The position numbers and the translations under genes were made by a program. The notes under the pieces are model-generated. The model did no database searches. It was given only the letters and a program-made list of their open reading frames with translations, and was not told where the DNA came from. From Bacteroidota bacterium (GTDB lineage Bacteria > Bacteroidota > Bacteroidia > Chitinophagales > Chitinophagaceae): 5,692 bases of DNA. The stretch is taken from contig JAEYQO010000123.1 of assembly GCA_023409975.1 (NCBI GenBank), positions 1 through 5,692 on the forward strand, read 5' to 3'. This document shows positions 5,643 to 5,692 of the stretch, piece by piece (position 1 is the stretch's first letter; each line of letters opens with the position of its first letter).

Positions 5643-5692
5643 AACTAACTGGCATAATACTAGGGGACGGTGTCGTACATACGTCATACTGG

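Noticed and set aside
5572..5691. Minus-strand frame open from the right edge to a TAG at 5572-5574
   Set aside because: It passes through an 11-bp repeat that shifts frame at each copy, and its stop lies inside the terminator stem; a second frame is equally open, so neither is convincing.

Overview
The window looks like chromosomal DNA of a Bacteroidota bacterium, most likely of the Chitinophagaceae type. The evidence is a Bacteroidota-style ECF sigma factor overlapping a gene for an outer-membrane beta-barrel/anti-sigma-like protein, starts without strong Shine-Dalgarno sequences, a TAnnTTTG-type promoter element, and the flavour of the protein families. This is inferred from sequence character; no database search was possible.

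Layout from left to right. Bases 1-137 hold no complete gene. A 193-residue plus-strand ORF (138-719) resembles only the C-terminal, five-helix part of a larger ABC-2-like permease and is probably a 5'-truncated remnant. A minus-strand SDR oxidoreductase (809-1732) follows and ends at a clean intrinsic terminator (750-786). The 277-base gap at 1733-2009 separates divergent genes; it holds a perfect dyad (1969-1984) and a doubtful 23-codon hydrophobic ORF. Next come an ECF sigma factor (2010-2591) and, overlapping it by 20 bases, a 379-residue protein (2572-3711). A two-way terminator (3743-3772) separates these from a convergent acyl-CoA carboxylase carboxyltransferase gene of the methylcrotonyl-CoA type (3793-5421, minus strand). 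The right edge has the probable promoter of that gene, a likely terminator of a gene beyond the window, and an 11-bp tandem repeat.

The most interesting unit is the sigma factor with its partner. The partner has a short cytoplasmic N-terminus with a W-x2-L motif, one inner-membrane helix, a low-complexity linker of about 130 residues, and a C-terminal region that reads as a small eight-stranded outer-membrane barrel. One chain would therefore span both membranes and could report outer-membrane state directly to a cytoplasmic sigma factor. This matches the concept of the dual membrane-spanning anti-sigma factors (Dma/Das pairs) described in Bacteroides thetaiotaomicron, as I recall that work. 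The SDR and carboxyltransferase look like ordinary metabolic neighbours with no visible functional link to the pair.
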